64,000 nucleotides of DNA from DAITBA01 sp036824005 (GTDB lineage: Bacteria > Pseudomonadota > Gammaproteobacteria > Burkholderiales > Rhodocyclaceae). The stretch lies in the NCBI GenBank assembly GCA_036824005.1, contig DAITBA010000008.1, positions 1 through 64,000 of the forward strand, in the 5' to 3' direction. The notes beneath the pieces were generated by a model, which had not been told where the DNA came from, did not search any database, and saw only the letters and a list, made by a program, of their open reading frames with translations. Made by a program: the position numbers and the translations under genes. Of this stretch, positions 25,778-35,271 are shown piece by piece; position 1 is the first letter of the stretch; the number at the start of each line of letters is the position of its first letter.

Positions 25778-27100
25778 ATGGATCTGAGGAAACGCCTCGC
25801 CGGGCGCCTCGCCGGCTTTTCCGCCGCGCTGCTGCTGGTTGCCGGCGCGGTGCTGCTCGAAAATCTACGCAGCGACGTGCAGGATGAAATGCGGGCATCG
25901 TCCCGCCTGGCGGATCTGCTGTTGGCTGCCAGCAACCAGCGCTGTTCCATTCCGGATGATCAGGCGATCGCCCGCATTGCCGGAATCATCGGGCAGGGGG
26001 AATTGCGGCACGTATCAGTCAGACTGCGTCCTGCACAGGCGGCGCCTGATCCGAGCGCGCATGTAAACGGATGGCCGGAATGGTTGGGCAGACTCACTGG
26101 ACTCCCCGCCTCGATAGGCCGCGATCGGTTGGTCAACTTCGGCGAGCACACCCTGGTCATCAGCCCCGATCCGCGCAGCGAGGTTCGGGAAATCGTGCGC
26201 GATGCGGTTCGTCTCCTTGCGGCACTCGTTCTCTTTTCGCTGGCGGTGGTTGTGGCCGTTTGGTACGCGGCCCATCAGGCGCTTGTTCCGGTGAGGGAGA
26301 TCGTGGCTGGACTTGCCCGTCTCGAGCAGGGCGACCGGGATGCAAGACTGCCGCAGTTGGAGCTGAAGGAATACGCCCAGGTCGCGGGCGCCATCGATCG
26401 CCTGGCGAACAGTCTCGACGCCGCACGCAGCCGACAGCAACACCTCACCCGGCAGCTGATTTCGCTGCAAGAGGTAGAGCGGCGCGAACTCTCCCGCGAG
26501 CTGCACGATGAGCTGGGCCAGAATTTGGCGGCCATCGCCGTCACCGCGGCGCATGTCAAACGGCACGCGGGAACCGCCAAGGCGGAGGAACTGGCGAAAT
26601 GCGGCCAGGAAATCGAGCGCGACGTGCTGCGCATTGCCTCCCACGTGCGCACCCTGCTGGCGCGCCTCCGGCCCCATGGCCTGGATGGTCCCGGCCTGCT
26701 TCATGCGTTGCGGGAACTGCTCGTGGCGTGGGAGCAGCGAGCGGCTACCATGCGTTTTGTCGGGCGCTTGCCGGATCACCTGCCCGACATGGGCGAGGCG
26801 GCGGCCCTGGCGCTCTATCGCATTCTCCAGGAGGCGCTGACCAACGTCGTGCGTCACAGCAACGCATCGTGCTGCACGGTCGAGGTGCGACAGACGCGTG
26901 ATGAGGTTGTCCTTTGCGTCGAAGACAATGGCATCGGCCGCAAAGCGATGGTCGAAACCCGATTCGGCAGCGGCTTGCTGGGAATGCGGGAAAGGGCCGA
27001 AATGGCAGGCGGCACCCTGACGCTGGAGGATGCGGAACCCCGTGGCATCGGCGTGCGTGTGCGCCTGCCGCTGCGCAACACTGAGGAGTCGCTCTCATGA
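25778..27100 (+). CDS. MoxY/PedS2-like sensor histidine kinase
   Basis: A 440-residue membrane kinase. Transmembrane helices at about residues 13-28 and 146-164 enclose a periplasmic sensing domain of some 115 residues. A HAMP segment follows, then a HisKA_3 domain with the phospho-acceptor His243 in SRELHDELGQN, and a HATPase domain with DNGIG and GSGLLGMRER boxes. This is the NarX/MoxY class. It overlaps its response regulator by ATGA and diverges from the calcium-type PQQ dehydrogenase. By analogy with PedS2/PedR2 it may sense metal (lanthanide) or alcohol state in the periplasm and set which dehydrogenase is made; that role is inference. Confidence 0.85.
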   Translation: MDLRKRLAGRLAGFSAALLLVAGAVLLENLRSDVQDEMRASSRLADLLLAASNQRCSIPDDQAIARIAGIIGQGELRHVSVRLRPAQAAPDPSAHVNGWPEWLGRLTGLPASIGRDRLVNFGEHTLVISPDPRSEVREIVRDAVRLLAALVLFSLAVVVAVWYAAHQALVPVREIVAGLARLEQGDRDARLPQLELKEYAQVAGAIDRLANSLDAARSRQQHLTRQLISLQEVERRELSRELHDELGQNLAAIAVTAAHVKRHAGTAKAEELAKCGQEIERDVLRIASHVRTLLARLRPHGLDGPGLLHALRELLVAWEQRAATMRFVGRLPDHLPDMGEAAALALYRILQEALTNVVRHSNASCCTVEVRQTRDEVVLCVEDNGIGRKAMVETRFGSGLLGMRERAEMAGGTLTLEDAEPRGIGVRVRLPLRNTEESLS

Positions 27101-27756
27101 TACGCATCATGCTGGTTGATGATCACGCGGTTGTGCGTTCAGGGTACCGGAGGTATCTCGATGCCGAGCCGGGATTCTGCGTTGCCGCGGAGGCTGGAAG
27201 CTGCGCAGAGGCTTACGCGCGCATGACGGACGATCCGGTGGATGTCGTCGTCCTCGACCTCTGCATGCCGGGAGGAAGCAGCCTGGACACACTGCGCCGC
27301 ATGTTCGCCCGCTGGCCGCAATTGCGCGCCCTGATCTTCTCCATGCACGACAATCCCAGCTACGTCACCCAAGCATTCCGTGCCGGCGCGCTGGGTTACC
27401 TGACCAAGAACAGCGAACCGGCGGAAATGCTTCGCGCCATCCGCGAAGTGGCGGCGGGCCACCGTTACATATCGAGGAATGTGGCCCAGGGATTGGCCCA
27501 GGATGCCCTGGACGGAGATTCGGCGCTCGGCTGCCTGACGCCGCGCGAATTCGAAGTCCTGAGGTTCGCGGCCTCCGGCGATTCCACCTGCGCCATCGCC
27601 GAACGTATGCACCTGAGCAGCAAGACAGTGGTGAACTACCTTTCCCTGATCCGGCAAAAGCTCGGCGTCGGCAGTGACCTGGAACTGTTCCGGCTGGCGG
27701 CGCGACACGGTCTCGTGGATCTGTCGGCGATGACTCCACTGATGCGACAGCCATGA
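27097..27756 (+). CDS. LuxR/NarL-type response regulator
   Basis: A 219-residue two-component regulator. The receiver domain has the acidic pair DD at residues 8-9, phospho-acceptor Asp54 in VVLDLCMPG and Lys in YLTKNS. The C-terminal helix-turn-helix is of the LuxR type (LTPREFEVLRFAASGDSTCA, then SSKTVVNYLSLIRQKLGV). It is encoded in one unit with the kinase (ATGA overlap). ExaE/AgmR and PedR2 proteins, which control PQQ alcohol dehydrogenases in pseudomonads, are of this class. It is the best candidate reader of the CGGGAA-N3-TTCCCG sites. Confidence 0.88.
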   Translation: MIRIMLVDDHAVVRSGYRRYLDAEPGFCVAAEAGSCAEAYARMTDDPVDVVVLDLCMPGGSSLDTLRRMFARWPQLRALIFSMHDNPSYVTQAFRAGALGYLTKNSEPAEMLRAIREVAAGHRYISRNVAQGLAQDALDGDSALGCLTPREFEVLRFAASGDSTCAIAERMHLSSKTVVNYLSLIRQKLGVGSDLELFRLAARHGLVDLSAMTPLMRQP

Positions 27757-27947
27757 AGGGGAGCCACGATGCGCCACGATATATCTTGCGGATCGTCACG
27801 CCGCCGGTTACGTCTTGAAACAACAATTCTTTCGCCTTATGGCAGGCGGTGCGTGGTAGCTTAACCGCATCCATTTGATGCTCACTGGTTCGCGATTTGG
27901 GCGAACCTAAAGAGCGTGCCGATAAATGCGTTGCGGAGTGCACCGTG

Positions 27948-28307
27948 ATGAATACAGAACGCAGCAGGATCGGACTGCTGACAGCAGTGTGCCTGGCCAC
28001 CCTGAGCGCTACGGCCGTGCTCGCCGGTCACGGCGATGACTACGATGGCCACAGCCGGCATGGCTACCACGGTCCCTATCATCGTGGCGAGTTCAAGGAA
28101 ACGTATCGGGAAGGGCCGTGCAAGGTCGAGCGCGAAATGAAGCGCGACGGAAGTTACAAGAAGAACATCGAGTGCAAGGGTCCGAGAGGCGCGCGCTATC
28201 ATCGTGGGGCGGAAAGCGAGGAAAAGTATCAGGATGGTCCCTGCAAGATCGAGCGGGAATGGAAGGGCGACGGCACCTACAAGGAGAAGGTCGAATGTGA
28301 GGGATAG
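27948..28307 (+). CDS. small secreted protein with internal duplication
   Basis: A 119-residue exported protein, ATG 27948 being the start of a signal peptide (GLLTAVCLATLSATAVLA). A Gly/His/Asp/Tyr-rich stretch (HGDDYDGHSRHGYHGPYH) precedes two tandem copies of a unit of about 35 residues with the consensus E(K/T)Y-x2-GPCK-(V/I)ERE-x-K-x-DG-x-YK-x2-(I/V)EC. Each unit has two cysteines, likely a disulfide. The His/Asp-rich part could bind metal. No known family is assigned. It sits between the sensor-regulator pair and the TonB system. Confidence 0.65.
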   Translation: MNTERSRIGLLTAVCLATLSATAVLAGHGDDYDGHSRHGYHGPYHRGEFKETYREGPCKVEREMKRDGSYKKNIECKGPRGARYHRGAESEEKYQDGPCKIEREWKGDGTYKEKVECEG

Positions 28308-28395
28308 GTCCACAAGGCCTCAGTCCTGCCGCGGCATGATGTCATCCTGTTCGATTAGACGGCAGCGAACCCGCCGCTGCCGTCGTGACAGCCGT

Positions 28396-28515
28396 TCAGC
28401 GGCGTCTCCATTGCTCCAGCAGGAGCGACACGGCGAATACGACCAGCACACTGCCCAATGCGAACAGGAAGGGTACGCCGATGGCTATCATCAGTAGATC
28501 GAGCAGGGAGTCCAT
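28396..28515 (-). CDS. 39-residue single-helix membrane protein (small ORF)
   Basis: A short open frame begins at ATG 28515 and reads MDSLLDLLMIAIGVPFLF, then ALGSVLVVFAVSLLLEQW, ending in three arginines. One long hydrophobic helix with a positively charged C-terminal end is a plausible small inner-membrane protein. It is upstream of nothing obvious on its strand and about 210 bases past the tonB stop; the Shine-Dalgarno sequence is weak. The rest of the 28308-28722 gap shows no other gene. Confidence 0.4.
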   Translation of the reverse strand: MDSLLDLLMIAIGVPFLFALGSVLVVFAVSLLLEQWRRR

Positions 28516-28722
28516 GTCCCACCAATCGACGCCGGCACTATGTGCGCAGCACAGGCGCAGCCAAGAAAGAGCGGCTGGGGACGAGCAACGTCCAAATCAG
28601 AGGTACCTATGCCGCGAGATCACGCGCGACCTCCGCACTCTACGGATCGGCGCAATGTGCGAACAGGGAAGCACGCCCGTTCGCGGCAGGAATTTTTCCC
28701 GTGACGTCCTCGCACCGTTGCC

Positions 28723-29544
28723 TCATTGCATCAGCTTGAATACCACCTGAATTTCCACCGAGAAAGCTGTTCCTGCGAGAGATGGGGGTACGGGCGCATC
28801 GCGACAGGCCTTCCTCACCATCTCGATGGCCTGGGTGTCGAGCACGCCGAATCCGCTGGACTCCTTGATGCGCGGTTCGTCCGCGTGGGCCGCATCGGAG
28901 TAGCTGACTTCCACTTTGACCCGGCCTTGCCAGCCCCGCTGGAGCGCCTGCTGGGGATAGGTCCTGTAGCGCTCGGCGCGGCTGCCGATGGCCCGCCCGA
29001 AGGACTTGAGCGCCTCCGCGTTCATATCTCGCGAATCGGGTGGCTGGGACGGAGCAGCAGCGATTGGCGGCTCGGTGGTCGGTGGGCTGCGTCCCGGTGC
29101 GGTACCGGCAAGCGGGCCGATGCCTTCCGGCATGGTGGGAGCGAGCGGTACGGTGAATTCGTGTCCGCTCGCGCTGTTCGCGCTGCCTTCGTCGGCCGAG
29201 AGCAGGGGGAAGGCGATCCCTTCGTCCTGCCTCGTTCGGGGAGCGGGCGGCTGTTCATCTCTCTTCTTGGGTACCGGCGCGGACGGTGGCTCGGTGGCAG
29301 CAGGGGGACTGTCCTCGTGCTCGGGCGGCGCCGGAGGCTTGGGGGCTTCGGCAATGTCGACGGGCGGCTCGGCGGGCCGGAGTTCTGCCTCAATGCGTAC
29401 CAGACGTCCGGTCGTGGTTTCGCGCCAGGACGGCCACAGGACCATGACTCCCGCGTGCAGCAGCATGGACAGGCACAGCGCGACCAGCGCGAGCCTGCTG
29501 TCCGGGCTCATCGTCAGCGAGGCCTTTCTTAACTGCGGCATCAC
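28723..29544 (-). CDS. tonB: TonB-family energy transducer
   Basis: A 273-residue TonB protein. An N-terminal membrane anchor (about residues 18-37, ALVALCLSMLLHAGVMVLW) carries the family's SxxxH-type pattern (SMLLH). A Pro/Glu-rich spacer of about 120 residues follows, then the C-terminal domain with YPQQALQRGWQGRVKVEVSY. It links the proton-driven ExbB-ExbD motor to outer-membrane receptors. The start overlaps the exbD stop (ATGA). The order receptor, exbB, exbD, tonB on the minus strand suggests a dedicated import system. Confidence 0.93.
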   Translation of the reverse strand: MMPQLRKASLTMSPDSRLALVALCLSMLLHAGVMVLWPSWRETTTGRLVRIEAELRPAEPPVDIAEAPKPPAPPEHEDSPPAATEPPSAPVPKKRDEQPPAPRTRQDEGIAFPLLSADEGSANSASGHEFTVPLAPTMPEGIGPLAGTAPGRSPPTTEPPIAAAPSQPPDSRDMNAEALKSFGRAIGSRAERYRTYPQQALQRGWQGRVKVEVSYSDAAHADEPRIKESSGFGVLDTQAIEMVRKACRDAPVPPSLAGTAFSVEIQVVFKLMQ

Positions 29545-29972
29545 TGCGGCGGCACACGGGCAGTCTCCGGGAGCATGACAAAGGCAAATTTGACGATACC
29601 GGCGCGCTGGATCTGCGCCATCACCCTTGCCACGCTGCCATAGGGCACCCGCTCGTCGGCGAGAATCTCCACGCTCAATTCGCGCTGAGCGTGAGCGCGC
29701 AAACGCCTCAATTCCTGCTCGACGGCGGTATTGGCGACCTGGCGCTGATCCAGATAGACCGTACCATCGTCCGTGATGCTGATGCGCACGCTGCCGAACT
29801 CGCTCACGGCTGCGGTGGGCGAGGTCTTGGGCAGCGTCACCGACACGGCATTCAGCAGCAGCGGCGCGGTGACGATGAACACGGTCAGCAGGACCAGCAT
29901 CACATCCACCAGCGGTGTGACATTGATGTCGCTCATCATGCCGTTCTCGCCGGTTTGAGAAATAATTACCAT
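29541..29972 (-). CDS. exbD: ExbD biopolymer transport protein
   Basis: A 143-residue ExbD. After a short cytoplasmic start comes DINVTPLVDVMLVLLTVFIV with the essential proton-carrying Asp in the single transmembrane helix, then a periplasmic domain. It lies one base after exbB and overlaps tonB by four bases. Confidence 0.94.
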   Translation of the reverse strand: MVIISQTGENGMMSDINVTPLVDVMLVLLTVFIVTAPLLLNAVSVTLPKTSPTAAVSEFGSVRISITDDGTVYLDQRQVANTAVEQELRRLRAHAQRELSVEILADERVPYGSVARVMAQIQRAGIVKFAFVMLPETARVPPQ

Positions 29973-29973
29973 G

Positions 29974-30630
<657 letters not shown>

Positions 30631-30820
30631 CTCGTGGCCTCTTGCCCTTGCGTCCGGTTCGTCTGAGGATCCGTGGACGTCCTCTCCTATGCGCGGTTCA
30701 TCTGAACAAAAGGGACGACCGTGTTACCTACGATTCTTGGCGGGCGCAGAGGCTGACCTGGGCCGGGACTCGTGACAACAGAAGGTCGTCGCCGATGTCG
30801 GCCGACCCGGCCGTACGCCG

Positions 30821-33199
30821 TCATTTGCCGTTGAAGGCGTAACGCACCCCCACCCAGATGGCCCGCGGTGCACCGGGAGCGTAGAAGGTCTCCTTCACCC
30901 AGTCGTCGGAATTCGTCTGGAATGTGCCGGCGGCATTGAACGGATTCTCCGCTAGCGCACCGCCGGTGAAGTACTTCTTGTCGAACACGTTGTTCAGTTT
31001 GGCGAACACCTCCCAGTCGCGGGCCAACTTCAGGCGCGCGTGCAGGTTGAGCACGGCGTAGGCGGGCGCGGTGCCTGAGCCTTCGAAAGTACGCGTGTCG
31101 CCGAAGTTGTCGGTGAACGTGCCGGCGCTGTGCTGGTTGTTTTCGTTGCCCTGGACGTACTGCTTCGAGAAGCCGACCAGCGTGCCGCCGACCGCCCACT
31201 GCTTGTCGCCGTATTCGCCGAACAGCTTGATGCTGTGACGGGGAATGCCCGGAATCCTGTCGCCCGAGGAAACGAGGATTTCGTCGTCCGCCGCGCCCGG
31301 CGCCGTGCCGCGCGTGCTGTTGTTGGGCGAGAGCAGGAAGGTGGAGGAGCGGAAGGTGGCGTCCACCAGGGCGTAGCCTACCGACCAGTTCCACTTGCCG
31401 GTCGCGCCGGAGACGGCGGCCTCGACGCCTTGACGCTGCGTCTTGCCGAAGTTGGTGAAGTAGCCGGTGCTGCGGGAGGTGCTCACGAACAGGATGTCGT
31501 CATAGTTGACGGTGCGGAACACGCCGGCATTCCAGTTCAGCCCGGCGAACTTGCCGCGCACGCCCGCCTCGACGGTGCGCGCCACGACCTGTTTCAGATA
31601 CGGGTCGGAGGCGAAGGCGTTGGGCAGCGTGCACGGGTTGGCGGGATCGGCGCAGCCCAGTTCGATGGGCGAGGGCGCCCGGTTGCCCTGGGAGTAGCCG
31701 CCGTACAGGGTCCAGGCCGCGTTCACGCTGTGGGTGATGCCGAGCGCCGGATTGAATTTCTTGTAGGTGAAATCGGCATCGAGGTTCGGCGGCGTCGGAT
31801 TCAGCTTGTCGGTGTTCTTCACCTTGGTGACGTTGTAGCGCCCGGACAGGGTGAGGTGCGTCTTGGGCGTCAGCGAGTAGGTGTCGGTGAAGTACAGGCT
31901 CGTCGTGCGCAGCCGGCCTTCGAGGCTGTTGTCCAGCGTCTGCGCCTCCTGCTCGACGACGCTGCGATTGGCGTCGAAGATGCCGAGGACCGATGTCTGC
32001 GAGAAGTCGGTCTTGCTGTAGTCGTAGCTCGTGCCCAGGGTGAACCGGTTGTGCTCGGCGAACAGCGTCCACTGGGCCGCGAAACCATAGCCGCGCTGGT
32101 TGGTAGTCGAGCGGTTGTTGATCGCCGTTTCCTCGTTCTCGCCCAGCCCGCCGTTGGCACCTTCGGCACCGTCCAGGGCGGCGTTGCCTTCGAACTCCTC
32201 GTTGACGTCGCCGTTCAGGGTGCGGCGCTTGCTTGTGCGGTGGTAGATGCCGCCGGCGATCTGATGGCGCTCGCCTATCGTCATGCTGCCGGTCAGGTTC
32301 ACCAGTGTCAGGCGGTTCTTGGTCTGGTCCGGAATGGTGAAATTACTCTCGCGGCGCTGGTTGAACATGGACAGCGGCGTCAGCTGGTTGCCGATCAGGT
32401 CGGTGTCGGCGTGCAGCACGGACAGATCGATGTCGGCATCCGGGCGCTGCCAGCCGGCCTTGGCGAAGACGTGTCGCGCATCGCTGGGCGAGAAATCGCG
32501 CCAGCCATCCTCCTTGAACCAGTCGCCGGTGACATACCAGCCCAGCTCGTCGCGGCTGCCGCCGTACTCGATTTCGGCGGCACGCCGGCCGAAGGAGCCG
32601 CCATAAGCCTGGGCTGCGAAGCCCGGATAGTTCTCCCCGGACTTGGTGCGCAGCGACAGCGCGCCGCCCAGGGTGTTGAGGCCGAAGAGCGGGTTGGAAC
32701 CCGGAATCACGTTCATGGTCGAGATGGCCTGCTGGGGAATGAGGTCCCAGTTCACCACGTCGCCGAAGGGCTCGTTCATGCGCACGCCATCGAGATAGAC
32801 GGACACGCCCTGGGGCGCGCCGAAACGCGGGCTGGCGAGGAAGCCGCGATAGTTCACATCGACCTGGAACGGGTTGCCCTGGACCTCGTTTACATTTACG
32901 GCGGGCGCCTGGTTGGCCAAAAACTCCGGCAGGTTGAGCGGTTGCGACTTCTGCATCTCGGCGCCGGTGACCGCCTGTACGTTGGCGGGGACTTGGTTCT
33001 TCGGCACACCGAGGCCGGGCAGGGGCATGACACCGATGACCTCGACCGTGGGCAGTTCGAGTTCAGCGGTGGGGGTGGTAGCCGGCTGCTGTGCGTAGGC
33101 TTCGGCGGCGAGGGTAGCGGCGGCGACGATGGCACCGGAGGCGGCAACTCGAGCGCGGGAGCGGCGGCGATGGGCAAACTCTTTGAGGCGCTTAGACAT
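30821..33199 (-). CDS. TonB-dependent outer-membrane receptor
   Basis: A 792-residue receptor. The start is ATG 33199, giving a Tat-like or long Sec leader (KEFAHRRRSRARVAASGAI, ending near AEAYAQ). The plug domain has VEVIGVMPLPGLGVPKNQVP, QSLN-like PLNLPEFLANQAPAVNVNE and the NPLFGLNTLGGALSLRTKSG segment; the barrel ends in WVGVRYAFNGK with an aromatic near the end. Its ligand is not known. Location inside a PQQ-enzyme region together with its own TonB motor points to PQQ itself (as for PqqU/YncD) or a lanthanide chelate; both are inference. A CGGGAA-type site lies about 85 bases upstream. Confidence 0.9.
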   Translation of the reverse strand: MSKRLKEFAHRRRSRARVAASGAIVAAATLAAEAYAQQPATTPTAELELPTVEVIGVMPLPGLGVPKNQVPANVQAVTGAEMQKSQPLNLPEFLANQAPAVNVNEVQGNPFQVDVNYRGFLASPRFGAPQGVSVYLDGVRMNEPFGDVVNWDLIPQQAISTMNVIPGSNPLFGLNTLGGALSLRTKSGENYPGFAAQAYGGSFGRRAAEIEYGGSRDELGWYVTGDWFKEDGWRDFSPSDARHVFAKAGWQRPDADIDLSVLHADTDLIGNQLTPLSMFNQRRESNFTIPDQTKNRLTLVNLTGSMTIGERHQIAGGIYHRTSKRRTLNGDVNEEFEGNAALDGAEGANGGLGENEETAINNRSTTNQRGYGFAAQWTLFAEHNRFTLGTSYDYSKTDFSQTSVLGIFDANRSVVEQEAQTLDNSLEGRLRTTSLYFTDTYSLTPKTHLTLSGRYNVTKVKNTDKLNPTPPNLDADFTYKKFNPALGITHSVNAAWTLYGGYSQGNRAPSPIELGCADPANPCTLPNAFASDPYLKQVVARTVEAGVRGKFAGLNWNAGVFRTVNYDDILFVSTSRSTGYFTNFGKTQRQGVEAAVSGATGKWNWSVGYALVDATFRSSTFLLSPNNSTRGTAPGAADDEILVSSGDRIPGIPRHSIKLFGEYGDKQWAVGGTLVGFSKQYVQGNENNQHSAGTFTDNFGDTRTFEGSGTAPAYAVLNLHARLKLARDWEVFAKLNNVFDKKYFTGGALAENPFNAAGTFQTNSDDWVKETFYAPGAPRAIWVGVRYAFNGK

Positions 33200-33507
33200 G
33201 GATCGCAGTCCTTTTGTGTTGGTGGAAAGCAATAGGCATGTATTCACTGCAAGCGATATGCCAGGCAAGTGATCTCCCGGCCGGGAAATTTTCCTTTGCC
33301 GAAACAATGGTATGCGCGCATGACGAGGGTATGACCCGGTGGCGACTGCGCCACCATTGAAACGCCTGGGACAACGGCTGGTTGTTAACAACCAGCGTGA
33401 GAAAAAAAGCGCCGCGCCGGCGCAATTCCGGCGCGGCGAGAGGAGGGCCTATTCGATTGCATGCTGTGCGCCAAGCCTATTCGACGGACACATCTATCAC
33501 GTACTTG
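33200..33507. other. 308-base control region of the receptor gene
   Basis: No gene seen. It holds the receptor promoter area with the CGGGAA-ATT-TTCCTT site (33282-33296) and, nearer 33365-33400, a GTTGTTAACAAC palindrome. GCGCCGCGCCGGCGCAATTCCGGCGCGGCG near 33410-33440 can fold strongly and may terminate the leftward YVTN gene's upstream neighbours or end nothing known. Confidence 0.4.
33282..33296. promoter_or_regulatory. CGGGAA-N3-TTCC site before TonB receptor
   Basis: CGGGAA-ATT-TTCCTT keeps ten of twelve arm positions of the palindrome at 25695-25709 with the same three-base spacing, about 83 bases before the receptor start. Confidence 0.45.
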
Positions 33508-34452
33508 TCAGCGGATCACCACCCCCCAGGGCAGTTTGCCCACCGGGATGTCCTTCAGCTTGCGCTGGGACTCTGTATCCAGAACGGATACCGCATCCGA
33601 GCGGCCATTGGCGACGTACAGCTTCCGGCCGTCTGGCGTGACGGCCATGTTCCACGGGCGCTTGCCGACCTCCACCGTGGCCACGATCTCGTCCGTCGCG
33701 GTGTCGATGACGCTGACGGTGCCGTCCTTGCCATTGGAAACGTAGACCCGCCTGCCGTCGGGGCGCACCGCCACGCCGTTGGAAAAGTTGCCGCCCTTGA
33801 GCTTTTTCAGCACGGTGTGCGTCCGGGCATCCAGGACGTAAATCTCGCTGGCGATTTCGCAGGCAACGTAGGCCTTGGCACCGTCGGGGAGGAAGCCGAT
33901 TCCGCGGGGACGCTTGCCGACCTTGATCTTGGCGACTTGTTTGCGCTGCGCCACGTCGACTACGTCCACGTCCTCGGCATCCTCGGCGCTGACGTAGAGG
34001 AACCTGCCGTCGGGGCTGAACACGGCATGCTCGGGATTCTTCCCGTCGGTCTTCACCGTGAAAAGCTTCTTGCGCGAGCGCGCATCCACGAAGACGACGG
34101 CATTGCTTACCTCCACCGCCGCCGCGATGACTGTGCCATCGGGCGAGGCATAGACACCCTCGGGCGATTCGCCAAGGTCCACTTTGTCCAGCGTGCGCTT
34201 GCGGCCGACGTCGATGGCTAGCAGGGCGCCGTCGGGGGCGTTCGAAACGAACAGCGTACCGTCGGCGCCGAAGGCGATCCCGCGCGGTTTCTTGCCGCCA
34301 TGCACACCGCCCACCACCTCGTCCGTTTCCGTGTCGATGAAGGAGATGCTGTCGCTGCCTTCGTTTGGTACGTAGGCGATCGGCGCGGCCCCGAGCGGCG
34401 TCGTCAGGGCATAAAGCAACAACGCTGTCAGCCATCTGGTCATCGTTTCCAT
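33508..34452 (-). CDS. YVTN beta-propeller, PQQ-catabolism-associated, paralogue 1
   Basis: A 314-residue exported protein. Signal peptide about residues 1-22; the rest is a seven-bladed YVTN-type propeller with repeats such as VSNGKDGTVSVIDTATDEIV and YVANGRSDAVSVLDT. It matches the PQQ-dependent catabolism-associated beta-propeller family, whose members sit beside quinoprotein dehydrogenases and have no proven role. A close paralogue is encoded at 47656. It lies downstream of the two-component pair at 34708-36697 on the same strand with about 255 bases between. Confidence 0.88.
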   Translation of the reverse strand: METMTRWLTALLLYALTTPLGAAPIAYVPNEGSDSISFIDTETDEVVGGVHGGKKPRGIAFGADGTLFVSNAPDGALLAIDVGRKRTLDKVDLGESPEGVYASPDGTVIAAAVEVSNAVVFVDARSRKKLFTVKTDGKNPEHAVFSPDGRFLYVSAEDAEDVDVVDVAQRKQVAKIKVGKRPRGIGFLPDGAKAYVACEIASEIYVLDARTHTVLKKLKGGNFSNGVAVRPDGRRVYVSNGKDGTVSVIDTATDEIVATVEVGKRPWNMAVTPDGRKLYVANGRSDAVSVLDTESQRKLKDIPVGKLPWGVVIR

Positions 34453-34707
34453 CCCTTTTTGGCGCGTCTGACAGGGTGCAGTCCCCGCATGCGGCGCAGT
34501 GCAATTCCGACGCCACTACACATTGCAATCGGTATGCCAAGGCTGACGCAGCGCGGCAGGAACAAGAAACTATTGGGAAAACATGGGGATGGACTTGTGG
34601 CGCGGGCCGGCGGGGTTGTGGCGCCTTGGTGGAGGGCAGCCATCGCCGGGCGATGCCGGTTGTCTGCAGCCAATCCGTGACGTACGAGCCAGCCGGCGAT
34701 GCGCCGG

Positions 34708-35271
34708 CTACTTGTCCAGCGAATACTTGGCCATGCGATAGCGCATGGTCATGCGCGAGATGCCGAGCCGGCGCGCCGCCTCCGAGACGTTGCCGCCGCA
34801 GGCTTCGAGTGCGGCCTCGAGGAGTTGCTGTTCCGATTCGGCAAGGGTGGGCAATTTGCCAGGGGAGCAGGCGCCCTGGTGGAGTTGTTCGCGCAGGCGG
34901 CGCTCCTCCATGGCGTGCTCGACGGCGATGACGAGGAAATTGAGGTCGATGGGTTTGGTGAGATAGTCGGCGGCGCCCAGCTTGATTGCCTCCACGGCAT
35001 CGTTGATCTCGCCGAAGGCGGTGAGCATGATGACGTCGCAGTCGGCGAGCCGCCCCTGGGACTCCAGCTCTTCGAGGAAGTCCAGCCCCGAGCCGTCAGG
35101 CAGCCGCTCGTCCAGGATGAGCAGCGCGGGCAGGGCCACGATTACCTGCGCCCGTGCGGCCGCCAGCGAGGTCGCCACGCTGCAGGCATACCCGGCCTGA
35201 AGCAGCCGCCGGGCCATCGATGCCGCGAGCAGTTCCTCGTCATCCACGATCAGAATGTCGGCCTTCGCCAT
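34708..35271 (-). CDS. response regulator with Fis-type HTH, no AAA+ domain (RegA/ActR-like)
   Basis: A 187-residue regulator. The receiver domain starts ILIVDDEELLAAS, with phospho-acceptor Asp in LLILDERLPDG and Lys in YLTKPID. The C-terminal domain is a Fis-type helix-turn-helix (GGNVSEAARRLGISRMTMRYRM). There is no sigma-54 AAA+ domain between them, so this is the RegA/PrrA/ActR architecture. It overlaps the kinase gene by 32 bases. The ATG at 35271 gives the canonical length; the frame before it is not receiver sequence. Confidence 0.85.
   Translation of the reverse strand: MAKADILIVDDEELLAASMARRLLQAGYACSVATSLAAARAQVIVALPALLILDERLPDGSGLDFLEELESQGRLADCDVIMLTAFGEINDAVEAIKLGAADYLTKPIDLNFLVIAVEHAMEERRLREQLHQGACSPGKLPTLAESEQQLLEAALEACGGNVSEAARRLGISRMTMRYRMAKYSLDK

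Noticed and set aside
31130..33235. 701-codon plus-strand frame opposite the TonB receptor
   Set aside because: Low-complexity Gly/Arg/Val composition and no domain; the receptor frame has plug and barrel motifs.
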